A stretch of DNA of 64,000 bases from NCBI GenBank assembly GCA_027575805.1, contig JANBPU010000043.1, positions 1 to 64,000 of the forward strand. The letters run 5' to 3'. Source of the stretch: Mycoemilia scoparia (lineage: Eukaryota > Kickxellomycota > Kickxellomycetes > Kickxellales > Kickxellaceae). Shown here in pieces: positions 32,505 through 44,316 of this stretch (the first letter of the stretch is position 1; the number at the start of each line of letters is the position of its first letter). The notes beneath the pieces were generated by a model. The model made no database searches, had not been told where the DNA came from, and saw only the letters and a program-made list of their open reading frames with translations. The translations under genes were made by a program, and so were the position numbers.

Positions 32505-34323
32505 AGCGATGATGATAGTTAGAATCAAATGAAGAGCGAATACAAGTTTTGCTAGAGGGAGCGAGAGCTTGAACTAAAGCGCTTGGAAGAGTAAAGAAAA
32601 TATACAATATGATATAATATTATCAGGAACAAAAAGGTGTTAGTGACTTTCTTTAAATATCCCACCAGTTTTTGATTATAGCTATATATATACTGTGAAG
32701 GTTTTATGGGTTCCCTTTACTCCTTGGAACAGAGGCCACACATGTGCATACGGCCTAACAAATTGACCAGCTTTGTATTCCTATCAAAGAAACATGAGTG
32801 GCCAGCCTTGTTTCATATCTGATTGTCTTAAATATGTGTGTGTATGTTGTGTATTCACAGTAGAGGGAGCTGTTTGTTTCTGGTGCCTGCTGAGATTACC
32901 AGACACAGGGCCCCACAATCCACCCACACTCTGCACTCTGTATATCGGCATTAGTGCTATCTACATACATTTGAGCCTTATCGTAGTCTTATCTCTAAAT
33001 TTCTTGACACATTAGCAGTCACAAATGCATAAGCATTCACACTCCTAGCATTTGCCACTGTCCATTGTCTCTCCTGCAATAACACATCATATTGACAGCT
33101 AAGTACCTTCTTATCTCCGACCACTACTATAAAGCTTGATATCATTGTTGGGTTATAGTAAACATTCATAGGCCAGGATAATTCTCATGGAGTAGTGGCT
33201 TATGTTGATTTCCACCCCCTCCCTCCCTTGACTGATGGCTTATCAAGTTTGAGCGAGGAATTGGGCGCGACCATTCAGTAAGATAAGAAGTAGTTAATCT
33301 GCAGCACCAGATATTCTTGCTTCTAATGAGAGTAGTGTGCTATGACAATAATAACAAGATCATGTATAATTTTAAACTTATAGACAAAAAGTACACCCTA
33401 TTTATGAAGACAATTCGATGTCACCACATCGAGGAAGGAGTGGTGATTGTAAAAATCTCCACAAACCTCTCTCCCTCATAAATGTGTCAAAGACTTGAGC
33501 TCGAACCATATGTCAAATCTGTAAGAGGTCAACATATGGCTTTTCAGGATATTGAAAACATTTGTCCTATTTGACCGTATTGAAACCGATGGTGCTGTAT
33601 TCGTGGTCTGATAATGGATACATCGCAGCCTCTACGATCGTATAAGCACCCGTCCATTCTTATCAACCTTGATTAAGGAAAAATGGATCACACACCAGAT
33701 CCTCGTTGCACTTTGTAGGTCTCATATATGTGGGGTGTGCCATGACATCTTGAGAACCAAAGTTGCATTACTTGCCGGTTAGAACTGGGCTTATCTGAAA
33801 ACCCGTTCACTTATTCATAGCCCAACCCTGCCGCCACTCTCCATACTACATCTGGAAGTAACAGTACCAGGACTCCAATACTAGAAATGTCAACATTAAA
33901 CTTTGGTTCGGACATAGATTATGATAATTGCAATATCAACAACAGTAGTCGATAATCAAGCCTAGAATTCAGACCACAATCTGCATCTGCATTCGATACT
34001 ACACTTATACCATTGGAGCAAGGATACATCACATTTGAGTTTCTTCACCTGCTTTGGATCAAAGAATTGTAAGCCATATGAATTCAAACTCAAGTATGCT
34101 GCATACCGTGCATAAACTTAATCTCATGCTTATTATTGACATTAGATATAATAGCACAAGCATTTATAGTTGAGGTTTCTATTATTTGCCTGTATTTGGA
34201 TGAAATAAAGATATGATGGTAATGTTATGATGAAAGTGACAAATTTGGCCGTAGTCGTGCTGATGGAGGAGGAGGAGGAGGAGGAAGAAGAAGAAGAAGA
34301 AAAAGAAAAAGAAGAGAAACTAG
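32505..34323. other. Long intergenic region, no gene recognised
   Basis: 1.8 kb. The stretch 33540-33650 has a short SDNGY-like translation that recalls integrase remnants, too short to support. A purine run (GGA then GAA units) at 34265-34313 directly follows the ALG1 stop on -. Confidence 0.4.
34265..34315. repeat. GGA/GAA purine-tract repeat
   Basis: A run of GGA triplets grading into GAA and AAAAG units, nearly pure purine on + for about 50 bases, in the presumed 3' untranslated region of ALG1. Confidence 0.85.
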
Positions 34324-36535
34324 CTACTGGAAAATAGAAAGAGCGTTGGTATTCCAATTATCTTCCCACGACAAATTTGCAAATGGCTCAACTCCTTTTC
34401 GCAGTTTTTCTAGATTAGTCTCACTGCCGTTGTCAATGAGAAGAGCTTTCAGGCATTCTGTTAGTTCTTTGCTATTTGTAAACGTCAAACCGTTTACATT
34501 GTTTTGAACCAATTCGTCGATACTACAACGATATATTGCAACCAGAAGGTATTTAATTGTTAGTTTCAAGTGATAAAAAAGACACGTCTCATTTATTGAC
34601 TAGTATGAATATGCATAGTGTCTTACCAATTGAATTTGAATGCACATACTGGCAGCTCACACCCAAACATATCAACAACCTTCATTGGCAAATCCAAGCC
34701 CGAAGATGATGTATGCAATGAAATCCCCAAATCGGCAGAACCTAAAGATATTACAACTCCGTTCGTCAATACAGTGGTTGATGATTGTTTTTTAGGTTGA
34801 ACATTCTGGAAGGGTTGTATGTTGGTTTGGAGACCTACCCAATAGTGACACATAATCCCTGGAATCCAACCAAGCTGTTATTATCTTTACATGACACCAC
34901 TTGGTCTGGCTGATTTTTTCCAGATAATATTGTTTGAGGGGTCCTTTTCCAGTTATAACCAAGACTATATACAGCTTTTTGTTCTCATCATTGCTTTCGG
35001 CATCAGTGTGTTTTTCCTGATAGTATTGATCACATCTTATCATTGCCTCCAAAAGAATCTCGAAATCTTCGTCTTCTGTCCAACTGGTACTGCTAATTAA
35101 AAGTTTTGGGCGATCAAGCCTCATCTCAACAAAATTACTTTGTTTCTTTTTGGTAGATTTCTTTTCCAATTTTTTGGTGATCAATTGGGTGAATGGTGTA
35201 ATATTGCCACTATTATTGGTTTTTGTGGCTTTAGCCAAATCTTGGAATTGTGGATCCTGTGATAGTTTAGACCACAACTATATATATATATATAGACCAA
35301 TTTTTTAACATCGTGTTAGTTTTATAAACTATACTCAAGTTTCTTGTGTCTGTAGTTATATTTACCTCGTGGATTTCTGGAACATTTAGTCTTTTAAAGT
35401 GATTTGGAGCACGGTCATGCAGCACGATAATCGGTTTTCTAGGTAAAGGAAACAAAGACACGTTTTTAATCCAACATACCACAATATTTACTCAAATATA
35501 TTCATATAGGTCTATATAATATAAAAACAGTGACATTTATGAACTGTTATAGCTTACTTTATTCCCCAATTCTCCTTCAAGTCTTGTTTCATCGCATTAG
35601 TCACACATAAATGGTAATCCGCAAGATTTCCAAACAAGATTTCATATCTAAATCCACAAAGATATGTTTTAGTAGATCACCTAATCGCCCACAGACATAT
35701 ACTATATCATAATAGCATTTTTAAATTTGTTACCTTTTTGCAGCTTGTACTATAACCCCCTGTTTGACTTTAAGTTCCAGTATAGAGTATGCATAGTTAT
35801 GCCAATCAATGATCAATTTGGCTCCTCTTATAACCTTCACAATACATGCCGCTGCCAATGTAGGAAGTGCTGGTGGATTCTATAATTTCATAAAAACAAA
35901 ACACAAAATAAAGTTCATTTGGTTAATTTAGTAGTTTACGGTGTTTGGATTTGGTTTGAACTTCTAATTCTGTTCAGCTATTACCTGAACTAAAATCTTG
36001 TCCACTTTCTCGACCTCGACCATCATAATCCACAACAATTGGAATACTTGGTAAATGATTTTGAATAATCCATAGGATACCATTCTAACCTTCTGGACAA
36101 TGCCACTGGTATTGCCGTCACTGGCAGGAATTGGTTTTAAACTTTTTATATAATGAATTTTGAGATTCGATGAGATTTCTGGATCTTCGAGTTTATACAT
36201 CAATTTTGATCCTAAAAAGACCATTGTCACAAATATACATAACACACACACACACACACACACACACCCTCGTCAAGATAAACATTCAATAAACAAATAC
36301 ACGCAGGGGGATTATTGTATTTTAAAACCAAAGGCTTGCCTTTATATCCAATCAAGTCCACATGAGTATTCTCTTGACTCAACAACGATATTGTTTGATA
36401 TTGCATTCTGGGCGATCTTCCAATATCACCTAATACCAGAACGGTGATATTTTGCTCCTTCTTTGCTTTCGATGGCTCGTCAGTGTCGTTTTGCTGTTGA
36501 ATTTTGGCGTCTGTTTTTCTTTGTCTTAATTCCAT
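34324..36535 (-). CDS. ALG1: Chitobiosyldiphosphodolichol beta-mannosyltransferase
   Basis: Eight exons on -: 36535-36340, 36211-35985, 35879-35734, 35647-35558, 35438-35366, 35277-34839, 34741-34627, 34522-34324; 494 residues. ALG1 adds the first mannose to GlcNAc2-PP-dolichol on the cytosolic face of the ER. Signatures: [82 protein letters not shown], then [20 protein letters not shown] and the CAFKFNCIDELV end. Intron 1 has a GC donor (AAAG then GCAAGC). The N terminus is hydrophilic instead of the usual membrane anchor. An extra ATG at 36556 would add seven residues but lies only a few bases from a TATA-like run. Confidence 0.95.
36241..36268. repeat. CA dinucleotide microsatellite in ALG1 intron 1
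   Basis: About 13 CA units inside the first (GC-AG) ALG1 intron. Confidence 0.9.
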
Positions 36536-37011
36536 CTCATCTAAATAGCTACACACATATACTTTTATAATACATATGCTGCTGGTGATCGATTGGATAC
36601 GTGAAGGCCAGATTTAGCTAGCTTTGGTTTTTATGGGAGTTATGATGATTTAGCATGAATTTAAATTGACTAGTATGTATTATTAGTGCAAGTGGTTGTC
36701 ACCTTGCCTCTTAGGGGAATATCCTTGACTAACCATCTTAAATTGACTAGTATGTATATTTGATATAAAAAGGGAGGGGGGTTAAAATGTAAAATTGTAA
36801 AAGGAGCAAGTAAGTATGCAAAGAAAAATTATAACAATTGCTAGTCAGAAAAATAGGGGGGGAAGGGGAAGTAAAGAAAGGCAATAAATGGGGAGAAAGG
36901 AAGGGAGAACAAGCAGCATTATGATGATACAAAAGCATCTCTCTGCCTATATTGCAAAGTATAAACTGATAAAGAGAAGGGTAAAGGACGAAATCAGAGA
37001 GTATTGATTCT
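36536..37011. other. Intergenic spacer between ALG1 and the DUF1295 gene
   Basis: AT-rich with G and A runs near 36770-36905. No gene seen. It holds the presumed ALG1 promoter. Confidence 0.45.
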
Positions 37012-39461
37012 CTAAAATGTGCGAGCAAATGATCCTATCTTATTTTCGCACAACAAATTCGAAAGGCGTGGATCTTTATTACTATCGTTGTCATAATTGT
37101 TAGAGACATCTTCATCACGCACACTAATATGTCTACTATAACTTGGACTAGCGGTGGCTCTAAACAAATCCTCGAATCCAGAGCTGGATGAAGGTAACAA
37201 AGAAGTTTGGCTGGAATCGGATCCATACTTCATACTATCAACAACCTCCCCATCTTCTTCTTCCTCTTCTTCACCATCGGAACTAACATAATAAAGTGAT
37301 GGATTTGCAGGGTCCCTTGTTGTCACGGTCTTGTCTCTTTTCATTGTATTAGTCCGTAATTTTCCAAAGGGTGTGTTAATCATATACTCTGCCTTAGACT
37401 CTTCATCATCCTGTGTTTGCTCAAACCAAACCCCATTCTCATCACCTTCTTCATCATCTACAGTCTCTTTATACTCATATTCGTCCTCAGAACACAGGTC
37501 AGAAAGATGATATTTGTAATCACTATCCTCTTCAGAATCATAATCATCAAAATCCATGTTATTAAAGCTTTGGGTTTCTTGATCACCATCCTGGCTGCTG
37601 TCCTGGAAAACTGGTTTATTAGAAAAGCCATCATCACAAGATGGGACTTTTCTAGCACTGGTTGTAGTTCCACATGTGCTACCCGCTGCGGAACCATGAC
37701 AAGGTGTTTCCCCTTTAACTTCCTCTTCTGTGACAGAAATAGAATCAGTAGATGGTGTTGGTGATTGTAGGTTTGACCATTTTCTAAACCACGGAATAAT
37801 TCGATTTGTTTCCTTCTTATATTGATTGTATAGAGGATACTTCAATGCCGAGATGTATTCTGTCAAGTTAGTGCTGTTATGAATAATAATGGTCAAGACA
37901 GCAGTTGCAACAAACCATACAGAGCTCGCTGCAAATACAATACCATAACCAGCAGTTGGGTATGACTCGAAAACTCTCTTCACAAAATCAGGATTGGAAA
38001 TGAAGTTTTGATAGCTTGAAGCTACGACAAAGGCTGGAATGGACCACCACATCATCAGCTCACAGAAAATGTTGGGATGGCGCGAATACCTGAACAAACC
38101 ACGAGTCAAAAATCCAGGACGATTAGAATTGCTGTTTTTATAACCCTTTGCTCTCTTCATTTTTTGGAATCTTTGTTGCTGGACATCAGCCACCCACTCT
38201 CCAATAAAGAAAGTCAAGAACAAACCGGCCAGGTAAAAATCGGCTTTAGTAAGTCCAGTACTTTGTAATGAAGCAACAGCAGCCCTGACGCCTGAACCAA
38301 CGAATCTGACAATCTCACTAGGATACAGCAAATGATATGCAAAATTGACTTTGATTGCCTGATTGAAATACGATACTCTCAAATAAAACAAATCGCTCTT
38401 CTGAGCACCACGACCACCACCACCATCAGCACTCAAAAAAGATGATCCATAGTTATCACTATCGACAACATCCAGCGTGCGCGATGGATAATTACCACCC
38501 AGCTTGTCAAGATAAGCATCAATAACCCGAATCTGGTGACTTTGGTACAACCCGTACTGGGGAATAAAAACCAACCAAAGCAATAGCAAATTCTGAAATA
38601 TTCCAATAAACGCAAAATTGAAAATCTCCCACAGAACCCGATTACCGATTCTCTTCTTGATATAGGACCAGCGATAATCCTCATATCCCAAACGATATCC
38701 TCCCCTCTTATAGAAGGCATTGGTCAAACGAGTCCCCCATAAAGTCACCAACACGGCAACCAAGATTTGACGATAAAAATCCACAGTATGAGCATCAGAA
38801 GGTGTCATTGATAGGTTGATCATGTCTTGCTTGCTGATATCATTATTGCTTGGCAATCTATTTAAATTTATCACACATTAGTAAAATCAAAGTAGTAGTA
38901 GCAATATCAGCCACCAATACATTTAGGCACTTCTTCAAGTATAATAATAATAATAATAATAACAATAATAAAATCCAGTACTACTCCTACTAACCCTAGT
39001 TTTCTCAATTCAGCATTGCCATTGCTTTCCTTAGTAGCAAGTTTATCAAGCAAATCAATGGAAGGAACATAGGTCTTGGTTTGATATACCATCATCCAAG
39101 TATATACAATGGGCATTATTGACCATAACTTGTCCACATACGAATAGTTGCGCTGCCCCTTCTTGCTCCTATTGCTTGTTGGTTCCAATTGCTGCCTGAC
39201 CCGTATCAATGTCAAAAGCCAGCACACAACACCAATCCCAATAGCCAATCCATTGAAATACAGCCAAATATCGGTGTTGCCTTTATCAATGAGACCAATT
39301 CGATAGCTATCCCTAGTGGCATCCTTTGATGCAAGAGTTATTGCTATGGGTCCATTCTTGCTGCTGCTGCTGCTGCTGTTGCTGCCACCACCACCGCCGC
39401 CGCCATAGTTTATGTTGAATAGGTACGATAATAGATTAAACGGATTGTAGTTGCTACTCAT
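37012..39461 (-). CDS. DUF1295 (steroid-reductase-like) membrane protein with acidic tail
   Basis: Two exons on -: 39461-38995 and 38857-37012; 770 residues, joined GG then A in frame across a 137-base intron. The core matches DUF1295 proteins, related to steroid 5-alpha reductases and isoprenylcysteine methyltransferases: YSYVDKLWSIMPIVYTWMMV, WGTRLTNAFYKRGGYRLGYEDYRW region, then GLFRYSRHPNIFCELMMWW (the RHPN motif that binds a nucleotide cofactor in relatives). Several membrane helices are present. Residues about 520-770 form a Ser, Asp and Glu-rich tail absent from ordinary family members of 300-350 residues. The N terminus has poly-Gly and poly-Ser runs. Probable ER redox or methyl-transfer enzyme; substrate unknown. 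Confidence 0.85.
38939..38971. repeat. TAA trinucleotide run in the intron
   Basis: About ten ATA/TAA units within the single intron of the DUF1295 gene. Reading through the donor creates a spurious poly-Ile stretch. Confidence 0.85.
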
Positions 39462-40982
39462 ACCGTGTTAGTAGTAAAGTTACTGTGTTGATGTTGTATG
39501 AGATGCTGGATATCCAAGGCGGACTCTTTGAAATACAAGTATCGGTTATGACTATATATAACCTAGATAGTACAAGCTTAAAAGGTGTATATATATATAT
39601 ATATGTATGTATGTGTGTATGTGTAAAAATGGTAAGTTTATTTAGAAAGAAATAGGCAAATGGTCAAATTAAGAGGAGAGAGGGAGAGAGGGAGAGGCAA
39701 TGACGATGAATTATAACCGCAGCTGATGGTGTCAAATAAAGACTTCATGCTACCATACTATTATTATTATTACTACTACTACTTCTACTTCATCACCACC
39801 ACCACCAGCAACAGGCGTATCACACTCTCCCACACACGCCCTTTTCTTTATTCAATCAATGGCAGCAAATAGGACCCCTCATATACACTAACGACTCAGA
39901 TGACCTCTCCAAATAGCTTCATGATCCTCCTCTATGAAGCTTCGCCGCGGTGGCAATGACGACTATTGGGCCTACAACGAGCCCTGGAGTAGGGCATAGA
40001 TAGCCATCTGGCCGAGTCTCTTCTAAAAGGGTGGGGGCACTAGGACATCATCATTCCCTTGGATAATAACCAATCACGCCGCCGTGAGGCTCCCGCCGAA
40101 ATGTATAGCTGGCTGTCTATGTGGTGACTTTGCAGGGATGGGATAGGATGGGATGAGACTATCTCTGTCTGGCTTCTTCTTCTTTTTGACGGAGAGTTTG
40201 CCATAATATGGCAGAGTCTCCTTCAAAGGTGTACCAGAAGTATACCCTGGATAATAGCCAATAATCTGACAGATTACAGCTAAAATGTATGGTTTATGGG
40301 CCGATTTGCAGGGAATGTACGAGGGTACCAATCTGTTTCTTCTTGATAGAGAACTTGCCATATGTTCGATCAATCAGGTGACTTATCAGGCGAGCCCCGC
40401 ACCCGCTCCTTGTATACGTCCATTTGCTGTGGGAGCTCATATATGCAAGGTTGGCGGGGGAGCTTATTTCGATCACATTAGTGGTTCACACACACACGCA
40501 CGCGATACAACACACTCTACTGAAAGCTGCCAAGATCGGAATGCTATCAAAGCTGTGGGCTAATCCATTTATTTGGGCTTGCTTGCTTGCTTAAAAGGTA
40601 TACACCAAAGATGTCAATTCCATTTCCAAAGTACCAGAAGGTCATTATATAACAATACGGCATGAATAGCAGTCACATAGTAGTTTAGAAGGAAGGAACA
40701 AACAAACAACTATTGTTTATAATTAAGCGTGCACATGTGTATTACTTATAAAGTTAAAAACGAATAAAGCGAGAGAGAAAGATATATAGTAGTAGTAAAG
40801 AATAGATTTAGGGCTTATAGCGGGAGGCTAGTATGTAAAAAACATAGAGGTATGAGATATACCTTATAGTCAAAACAGAGAGAGATGTATGTATATATGG
40901 CTTCACCACCACCATCATCACATACTACTGCTACAAAACCCACCCTGGTTCTTGTCCAGCCATTAAACACAGTGAAATGCAT
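39462..40982. other. Intergenic region with a diverged tandem duplication
   Basis: 1.5 kb. No supported gene, although 40074-40563 is open on both strands and less AT-rich than its surroundings. Contains the duplication listed next and an AT run near 39583-39603. Confidence 0.45.
40008..40365. repeat. Diverged tandem duplication, about 190-200 bases per unit
   Basis: Unit 1 runs from GGCCGAGTCTCTTCTAAAAG to GAGTTTGCCATAAT; unit 2 from GGCAGAGTCTCCTTCAAAGG to GAACTTGCCATATG. Shared landmarks in the same order are GGATAATARCCAAT, AAATGTATRG, TTTGCAGGGA, and TTCTTCTT near the end. Confidence 0.65.
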
Positions 40983-42659
40983 TTATTCTTGCTGATCCTG
41001 GTTGGCCCGCTGCTTTACAACCAGCTCATTGCCTGTGACACGTTTGTAAATATCCTTGATATCATCAAACACCGAAACAAAGTGGGATGTAGCATCATAG
41101 CTCTTGCTGACAAAGACGTTGTCGCTGGTGCCATCCTCCTTGGGAACAGAGATATCAGAGATTGTAACAAACTTTTCGACGATGTCACCCAGCAGGTTCA
41201 GTGCCGGGTGGATTTCAAGCTCAGGGGTGCTGGTCTCGACAATGGTAGAAACCGATGCCAGGTAGGTTCCCTTTGCGACAACATTGTGTTCGAAAGAAAG
41301 GCAGGTAATATATATATCGTGTTCGCGGCCGACCTGCTGCTGGGGAATGATGATTTGGCCGGATTCGCCCTCTAGCCCATCGATAGGATGTTTAAGCAGA
41401 CAGAAAGCACGGACGACCTTGGCAACGACCTCAGTTCTTTCCTGGAAATACGAGGGATCGCCGATAACAATGTCAGCCTCGACGACATTGTCGCCTGAAC
41501 GAACTCCCTTGAACTTGCCATCTTCGTTCAACTCGATTCCATCAACAGGGACATCAAGCATGTAAGTGCCACCATAGATAGCAGATAGACGAGCAAAGCC
41601 CTGGGGCAATTCGCCCAATCCATAAAGAGGATAAATATATGGGCTCTTTCCGTATTTACCCAAAGAGGATACATACAAAAGAATCCTGTTGTAACTTTCT
41701 CTGATGGGCTTGTTCTTGTAGCTGTCGTCCAAGTAGAGGCACATGGCGTGGCCAATGTATTCCTGGACGCCCCCGCTAAGATTGTATTTGGCATATAGGG
41801 TCGCCATGGTGTCCTTATCAAGGTCGATGCCCTGGTGAGTCTTTGGATCGTCGTCTCTCCAGCTCTGAATGAATTCCAAAAAGTTCTTTAGGCGTCTCTT
41901 TTCAAATATACCGGCAAGGGGGGTCTTGATGGCTTCAAACTCGGTGGCTGGAACCTTGTAGAGCCTGCCCTCACGGTATACCATTGAGCACGAGATCTGC
42001 TTGAATTCAAGATAACGAGTTACATCGGTGTATACCAAAACCTTGACCAGCTCTTCGTTGGCCATCATGAACTTTGGAATCAAATCGATGTTGAAGTCAC
42101 GACCCCTGCCAATATCCTTAGGCAAGGTTTTGTTGAATTTTTGCAAGAGCTATAGTATAGTTGTTGTTGTCATCATTAGTAGGTCGGTTGGTTAGTAGTT
42201 TATCATGAATTCTCACGTATATATAGATAGATAGATAGATATATATATATATATATTAAACATAGAGTAGTACAGCGACAAGCAAACAGTACAGTTCGTT
42301 GATAAGAAGATAGATAGATAGTAAGAAATACAAAATAACAATGGCAAAAACATACCTGGGTGAGATTTAGACTGGCACATTCACCGCCATAGTAATCCTT
42401 TCGGTCCATATGCAGGACCTTCTTTCCTTCGACAGATAAAAGGCCGGACAAGACACATTCAGTAAGCCCGGTGCCCAAGACAATAGCATCATACTTCTCA
42501 TCCTATATTTTAAAAGAGAAAGCAAACAAGCTTTGGTATTAGTTTCAAGTTAACTAGCATAAATAAATAAAGGAATGAGGAAATCCGTAATGCAATGTAA
42601 CAGCATATAGAAGCAACACTCCATCGCCCAAGCAAGTCAATGAAACCTGTGCATACCAT
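40983..42659 (-). CDS. GDI1: Rab GDP-dissociation inhibitor
   Basis: Three exons on -: 42659-42657 (start codon only), 42502-42356, 42149-40983; 438 residues. GDI extracts GDP-bound prenylated Rab proteins from membranes and keeps them soluble. Family landmarks: [76 protein letters not shown] and [20 protein letters not shown]. Length is as expected. Exon 1 contains nothing but ATG: the minus strand reads AAAATG then GTATGC, and exon 2 opens with GATGAGAAG. This recovers the canonical MDEKYD start, which no other nearby ATG would. C-terminal tail short and Gln-rich. Confidence 0.95.
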
Positions 42660-43176
42660 TTTCAAAGTACTTTATGACAAAAACAGCAACAACAGCTAGA
42701 GATATGATTTTAAAGAAAGAAGAGTGTAGGATAGTAGTAATAGTGATATAAGAATAAAGAAGAACCAAGAAGTGAAGTTGGTTTCTGTGAAAGGTTTGGG
42801 GGTGGTTTAGTTAGTAAAGAATGGATACAGGGGCAAATGACGCTTTGTATAAATCCAATGTTTTGACAGCAAAACAATAGGCTGGCTGGTGTGTTCGGCT
42901 GTGTGTATACGTGTATACTATTGCAAAGTAGGAGGCGCGATATGCTGTAGTTGGTCAGACTGTCGCCCAAGTCAAGTCAGTCAGTCAGTCAGTCAATCAA
43001 CCAACTATAAATCTTCCTCACAGTTAGGTCAATCTGAATAACAAAAATATAAAGCTGAATTGGATGACGTTTGCAGGTTGAGATGGCCTTCAAAAAGAAC
43101 ATTCTTTCAAACATCTTTATCTGTTCTCATTAATTATAATAAAAGATAACATGTATTCAGCAGCATTGAGAACAAG

Positions 43177-43180
43177 CCTC

Positions 43181-43206
<26 letters not shown>
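43177..43206. repeat. CT dinucleotide run
   Basis: About 13 CT units, ending in a TTTCTCTGTC tail. Confidence 0.85.
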
Positions 43207-43211
<5 letters not shown>

Positions 43212-43742
43212 ATCAATCAGTCAGTCAGTCTTTTCTTTCTGTCTTTCTGCCCTTCTTGAGTTGTAGTCTGTGTCCTGTGTATGGTTAAAATACACAAGGC
43301 TTTGGAAGTGGTGGCTGGTGCTTTTAGATACACTGCTTTGTTGTTATTGCAATCATACATAATTGCCAATCCTAAACAAGATAAATATTCATACCTTTTT
43401 TTATCGAATAGTCTACACAAAAGTACATTGAACAAGTGTAGCTATTTCAACATCTGTAAATATTTACTATTTGCAAATGAAAATTAAAAACAATTCTATC
43501 TCTCTCTCACTCTCTCACAAATATTACCAAAGAGATGTATAATAAACACCTACTAGAGTGATTTCCTATTTTGTTGTATATCACAAACTGTTTCTGGTGT
43601 CTGTTGTGTTTACCAACAAACCTTTCATGGCAATGCGTTTCATTAGGTTTATTATTGTTGTGATATATTCTCTTTAAGTTGAATCTCATCTCCCTTTCTT
43701 TTTTTAAAAAAAGTAAGTCTCTAAACAGCGTGCTGGTTTGCC

Positions 43743-43870
43743 CATATGGATAATAATTTTTGAAGGGCTAAATGCAAAGTATAAAAGATAATATTGGCCT
43801 GACAAGTACGCAAGTTGAAACTACTGTCCTACTAGTAAAATTTGGCCCTTCAGAAATAATCACTCATTTG
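43743..43870 (+). mobile_element. Element A, divergent copy
   Basis: Terminal repeats CATATGGATAATAATTTTTG and GCCCTTCAGAAATAATCACT are recognisable, but the core is replaced by unrelated sequence (CAAAGTATAAAAGATAAT) apart from CTACTAGTAAAA near the right end. Confidence 0.65.
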
Positions 43871-44012
43871 GTGAAAGTGTTCACAAGGCTTTGGGCAAAA
43901 TGGGTCCCCAGGAGTAGTTGCATATAAAATATCTGACGATTGAGCCAAAATATGATGAGAACCTACAATTTCTTTTTATTTCACACCCGATCACTTGTGA
44001 AATCCACCCATA
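43866..44012 (-). mobile_element. Element B, between two A copies
   Basis: Reads TTTGGTGAAAGTGTTCAC, then ATGGGTCCCCAGGAGTAG, GAGCCAAAATATGATGAG, and ends TCACTTGTGAAATCCACCCA: the reverse of the 28.5 kb copy. It abuts element A on each side. Confidence 0.75.
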
Positions 44013-44118
44013 TGGATCATAATTTTTGAAGGGTGAATATTTATAGGCGCAATCACATCCAAACGGATGTCCAGTTTTACTAGCAAACTTTCACCCTTCA
44101 AAAATTATTGCCCATATA
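44009..44118 (+). mobile_element. Element A, full-length copy
   Basis: CATATGGATCATAATTTTTG on the left; CACCCTTCAAAAATTATTGC then CCATATA on the right; core ACGGATGTCCAGTTTTACTA. Right-hand member of the A-B-A array. Confidence 0.85.
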
Positions 44119-44316
44119 GTCATGTATTATGTTTAAATATAAGGTTATTTTTTTTGAATCAGAATAAAGTAATAATGAAGATGTAGTAAAGTAGTAGTGC
44201 TGATGAATTTTGTTTAGCAATATCCAAACACAAATGAAGTTTGTCTGATGGCGAAATAAATGAATATTTTCCTCATAAAAGAGTGGTGATGATGGTCGTC
44301 ATAAAGGAAGGCTTAT

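Larger units (their letters stand above)
42660..44316. other. Intergenic, rich in short repeats and A/B elements
   Basis: 1.7 kb. Includes a GTCA run (42970-42998), a CT run (43177-43206), and the A-B-A composite at 43743-44118. No supported gene. Confidence 0.5.

Noticed and set aside
33560..33640. SDNGY-like translation suggesting an integrase remnant
   Set aside because: Too short; no other integrase motif or LTR nearby in frame.
40285..40563. 92-codon + frame and opposing 99-codon - frame
   Set aside because: Both cross the diverged duplication and have no domain signal.
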